A stretch of 6,376 bases of DNA from Candidatus Kapaibacterium sp. (GTDB lineage: Bacteria; Bacteroidota; Ignavibacteria; Kapaibacteriales; UBA2268): assembly GCA_028691175.1 (NCBI GenBank), contig JAQUZU010000050.1:1-6376 (forward strand). The letters run 5' to 3'. Positions 5,223-6,376 of the stretch are shown here, piece by piece; within the stretch, counting starts at the first letter, position 1; each line of letters starts with the position of its first letter. A program made the position numbers and the translations under genes. Below the pieces are notes generated by a model. It did no database searches and was not told the DNA's origin. It saw only the letters and a program-made list of their open reading frames with translations.

Positions 5223-6376
5223 ATGGTATTCCGATTTAAAAATTTCGTGGCTGTAATAATCAGCATGCTAATAATTTTCGTCGCCTTTATAATATTTGCG
5301 ATAAAGGTTGTAAACTATTCTATTCCAAAGGAATACGCCGAATATAACACAGACTCGGTAAGTCATTTTGTGGAATTATATCGAAATAATTTCGGAATTC
5401 CGCATATCGTAACCGAGGGCGGCGAGAACGATCTGTATTTCATGCTGGGATTTACTCAGGCACAAGACCGCCTCTGGCAACTTGATTATCTCCGTCGGCA
5501 GGCGCTCGGCAACACCGCTGAAATTTTCGGAAAAAAGAATATTCCGTACGATAAATTCATTCGAGCTTTCGACCTAAAAGACGTAGCCGACAAGACTTTT
5601 CGTGCAATGGCTCCGGAAGCAAAAGCAGTTCTCAGATCTTTTACTCAGGGCGTAAATTTCTATCTACGCCGGCAGGCAAATAAATTGCCGTTTGAATTCG
5701 ATTATCTTGCATATTCTCCGGAAGAATGGCAACCGACCGACTGCATCGCTATTTTCAAATTGTATTCGCTTAAGTTAAGTGCAGGTTTTCGCAACGATCT
5801 GCTTCTCGGCGAAATTGCAGACCGATACGGCGAGGAAACCGCGAACAGCCTTATCCCGAAATATCCGACCGACGCTCCGCACATTTACGAAAGCCCGATT
5901 CCGAAATCCGTCATAAAAGACACAACAGTAAATCCGGCTCCGGCAAATCCAGCAAAGAAATTAGTCTATAATTCAAATACCGAACGAAATGATCTTGCAG
6001 AGATTCTCGTGCCGACTTCGAACGCTGTAACCGGTTTTGCCGGCGTATCGAACGCAATCGGCAGCAATATCTGGGCAGTAAATCGCCCGAAAGGCAGACA
6101 CTCTCGTACAGTTCTTGCCTGCGACCCGCATCTCTCGCTTGAATTGCCATCAATCTGGTATCAAGCAAAACTAACGAGCCGAAATCTCAACCTGACAGGC
6201 ATAATACTTTCCGGAACTCCGCTAATGCTGATCGGCAGAAACAACTCGATTTCCTGGGGAATTGCAAACGCAATGGTAGACGATTTTGACTATTACTACG
6301 AAAAGAATGCCCCCGGACAGCGCGATCGCTATCTATCGACAGACAGTGGCGGAACACGCCGTTTCCGGTATAAAAT
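5223..6376 (+). CDS. Penicillin amidase family N-terminal-nucleophile acylase, 3'-truncated by the window edge
   Basis: The frame is open from the ATG at 5223 to the right edge: 384 codons of a family that usually has 700-850. These enzymes hydrolyse amide bonds (beta-lactam side chains, acyl-homoserine lactones, other N-acyl compounds). They mature by self-cleavage before a serine that becomes the nucleophile. Visible: an N-terminal hydrophobic segment (about 8-27) flanked by Arg/Lys, with no clear signal peptidase site, so probably a membrane anchor; the alpha-chain motif NNFGIPHIVTEG, then FTQAQDRLWQLDYLRRQ; a low-complexity Pro/Ala/Lys linker (about 225-245) in the expected spacer; and the cleavage site G280-S281 in GSNIWAV. 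H303 in CDPHL is at beta position 23, and WGIAN ends at N349, near the oxyanion-hole position. In-frame TGA at 5196-5198 makes ATG 5223 the first start. Its ribosome binding site is weak (AAAAG, 6 bases upstream). The substrate cannot be told from sequence. Confidence 0.92.
   Translation, partial: MVFRFKNFVAVIISMLIIFVAFIIFAIKVVNYSIPKEYAEYNTDSVSHFVELYRNNFGIPHIVTEGGENDLYFMLGFTQAQDRLWQLDYLRRQALGNTAEIFGKKNIPYDKFIRAFDLKDVADKTFRAMAPEAKAVLRSFTQGVNFYLRRQANKLPFEFDYLAYSPEEWQPTDCIAIFKLYSLKLSAGFRNDLLLGEIADRYGEETANSLIPKYPTDAPHIYESPIPKSVIKDTTVNPAPANPAKKLVYNSNTERNDLAEILVPTSNAVTGFAGVSNAIGSNIWAVNRPKGRHSRTVLACDPHLSLELPSIWYQAKLTSRNLNLTGIILSGTPLMLIGRNNSISWGIANAMVDDFDYYYEKNAPGQRDRYLSTDSGGTRRFRYK

Noticed and set aside
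1..6376. Search for tRNA genes, CRISPR repeats, insertion-sequence ends, toxin-antitoxin pairs or phage defence genes
   Set aside because: Nearly all of the window is explained by four recognisable genes, the gaps are 150 bases or less, and no long direct repeats or terminal inverted repeats were seen by eye.

Overview
The window looks like ordinary chromosomal DNA from a bacterium. It holds four protein genes and no mobile element, CRISPR array, phage gene or RNA gene that I can see. The combination of a DUF58 protein of the kind typical of Bacteroidota and relatives, a fused bifunctional formiminotransferase-cyclodeaminase and a membrane-anchored penicillin-amidase-family acylase points loosely to the FCB group (Bacteroidota, Ignavibacteriota, Kapabacteria-like lineages). 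This placement is an inference from protein style and not a computed assignment.

Layout. Positions 1-2382 on the minus strand hold the first 794 codons of uvrA, the damage-recognition ATPase of nucleotide excision repair. Its C-terminal end lies beyond the left edge. A 150-base divergent intergenic region (2383-2532) separates it from a plus-strand DUF58 / von Willebrand A-like gene (2533-3393). After a 107-base gap comes ftcD (3501-5120), a complete fused glutamate formiminotransferase / formimidoyltetrahydrofolate cyclodeaminase. It is followed by a perfect 10-bp hairpin (5156-5179). A fourth plus-strand gene, an N-terminal-nucleophile acylase of the penicillin amidase family, starts at 5223 and runs off the right edge after 384 codons. 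All four starts are ATG, and each has an in-frame stop close upstream, so the starts are well fixed.

The genes do not form an obvious pathway: DNA repair, an envelope or chaperone-associated vWA-like protein, folate-linked histidine catabolism, and an exported amide hydrolase. No other hut genes sit beside ftcD, and no MoxR ATPase sits directly beside the DUF58 gene. No stretch longer than 150 bases lacks a gene. I found no convincing undescribed system. The points most worth checking are the interrupted palindrome in the divergent uvrA/DUF58 promoter region, the vertebrate-like architecture and distinctive arginine codon use of ftcD, the unpaired DUF58 gene, and the unknown substrate of the acylase.
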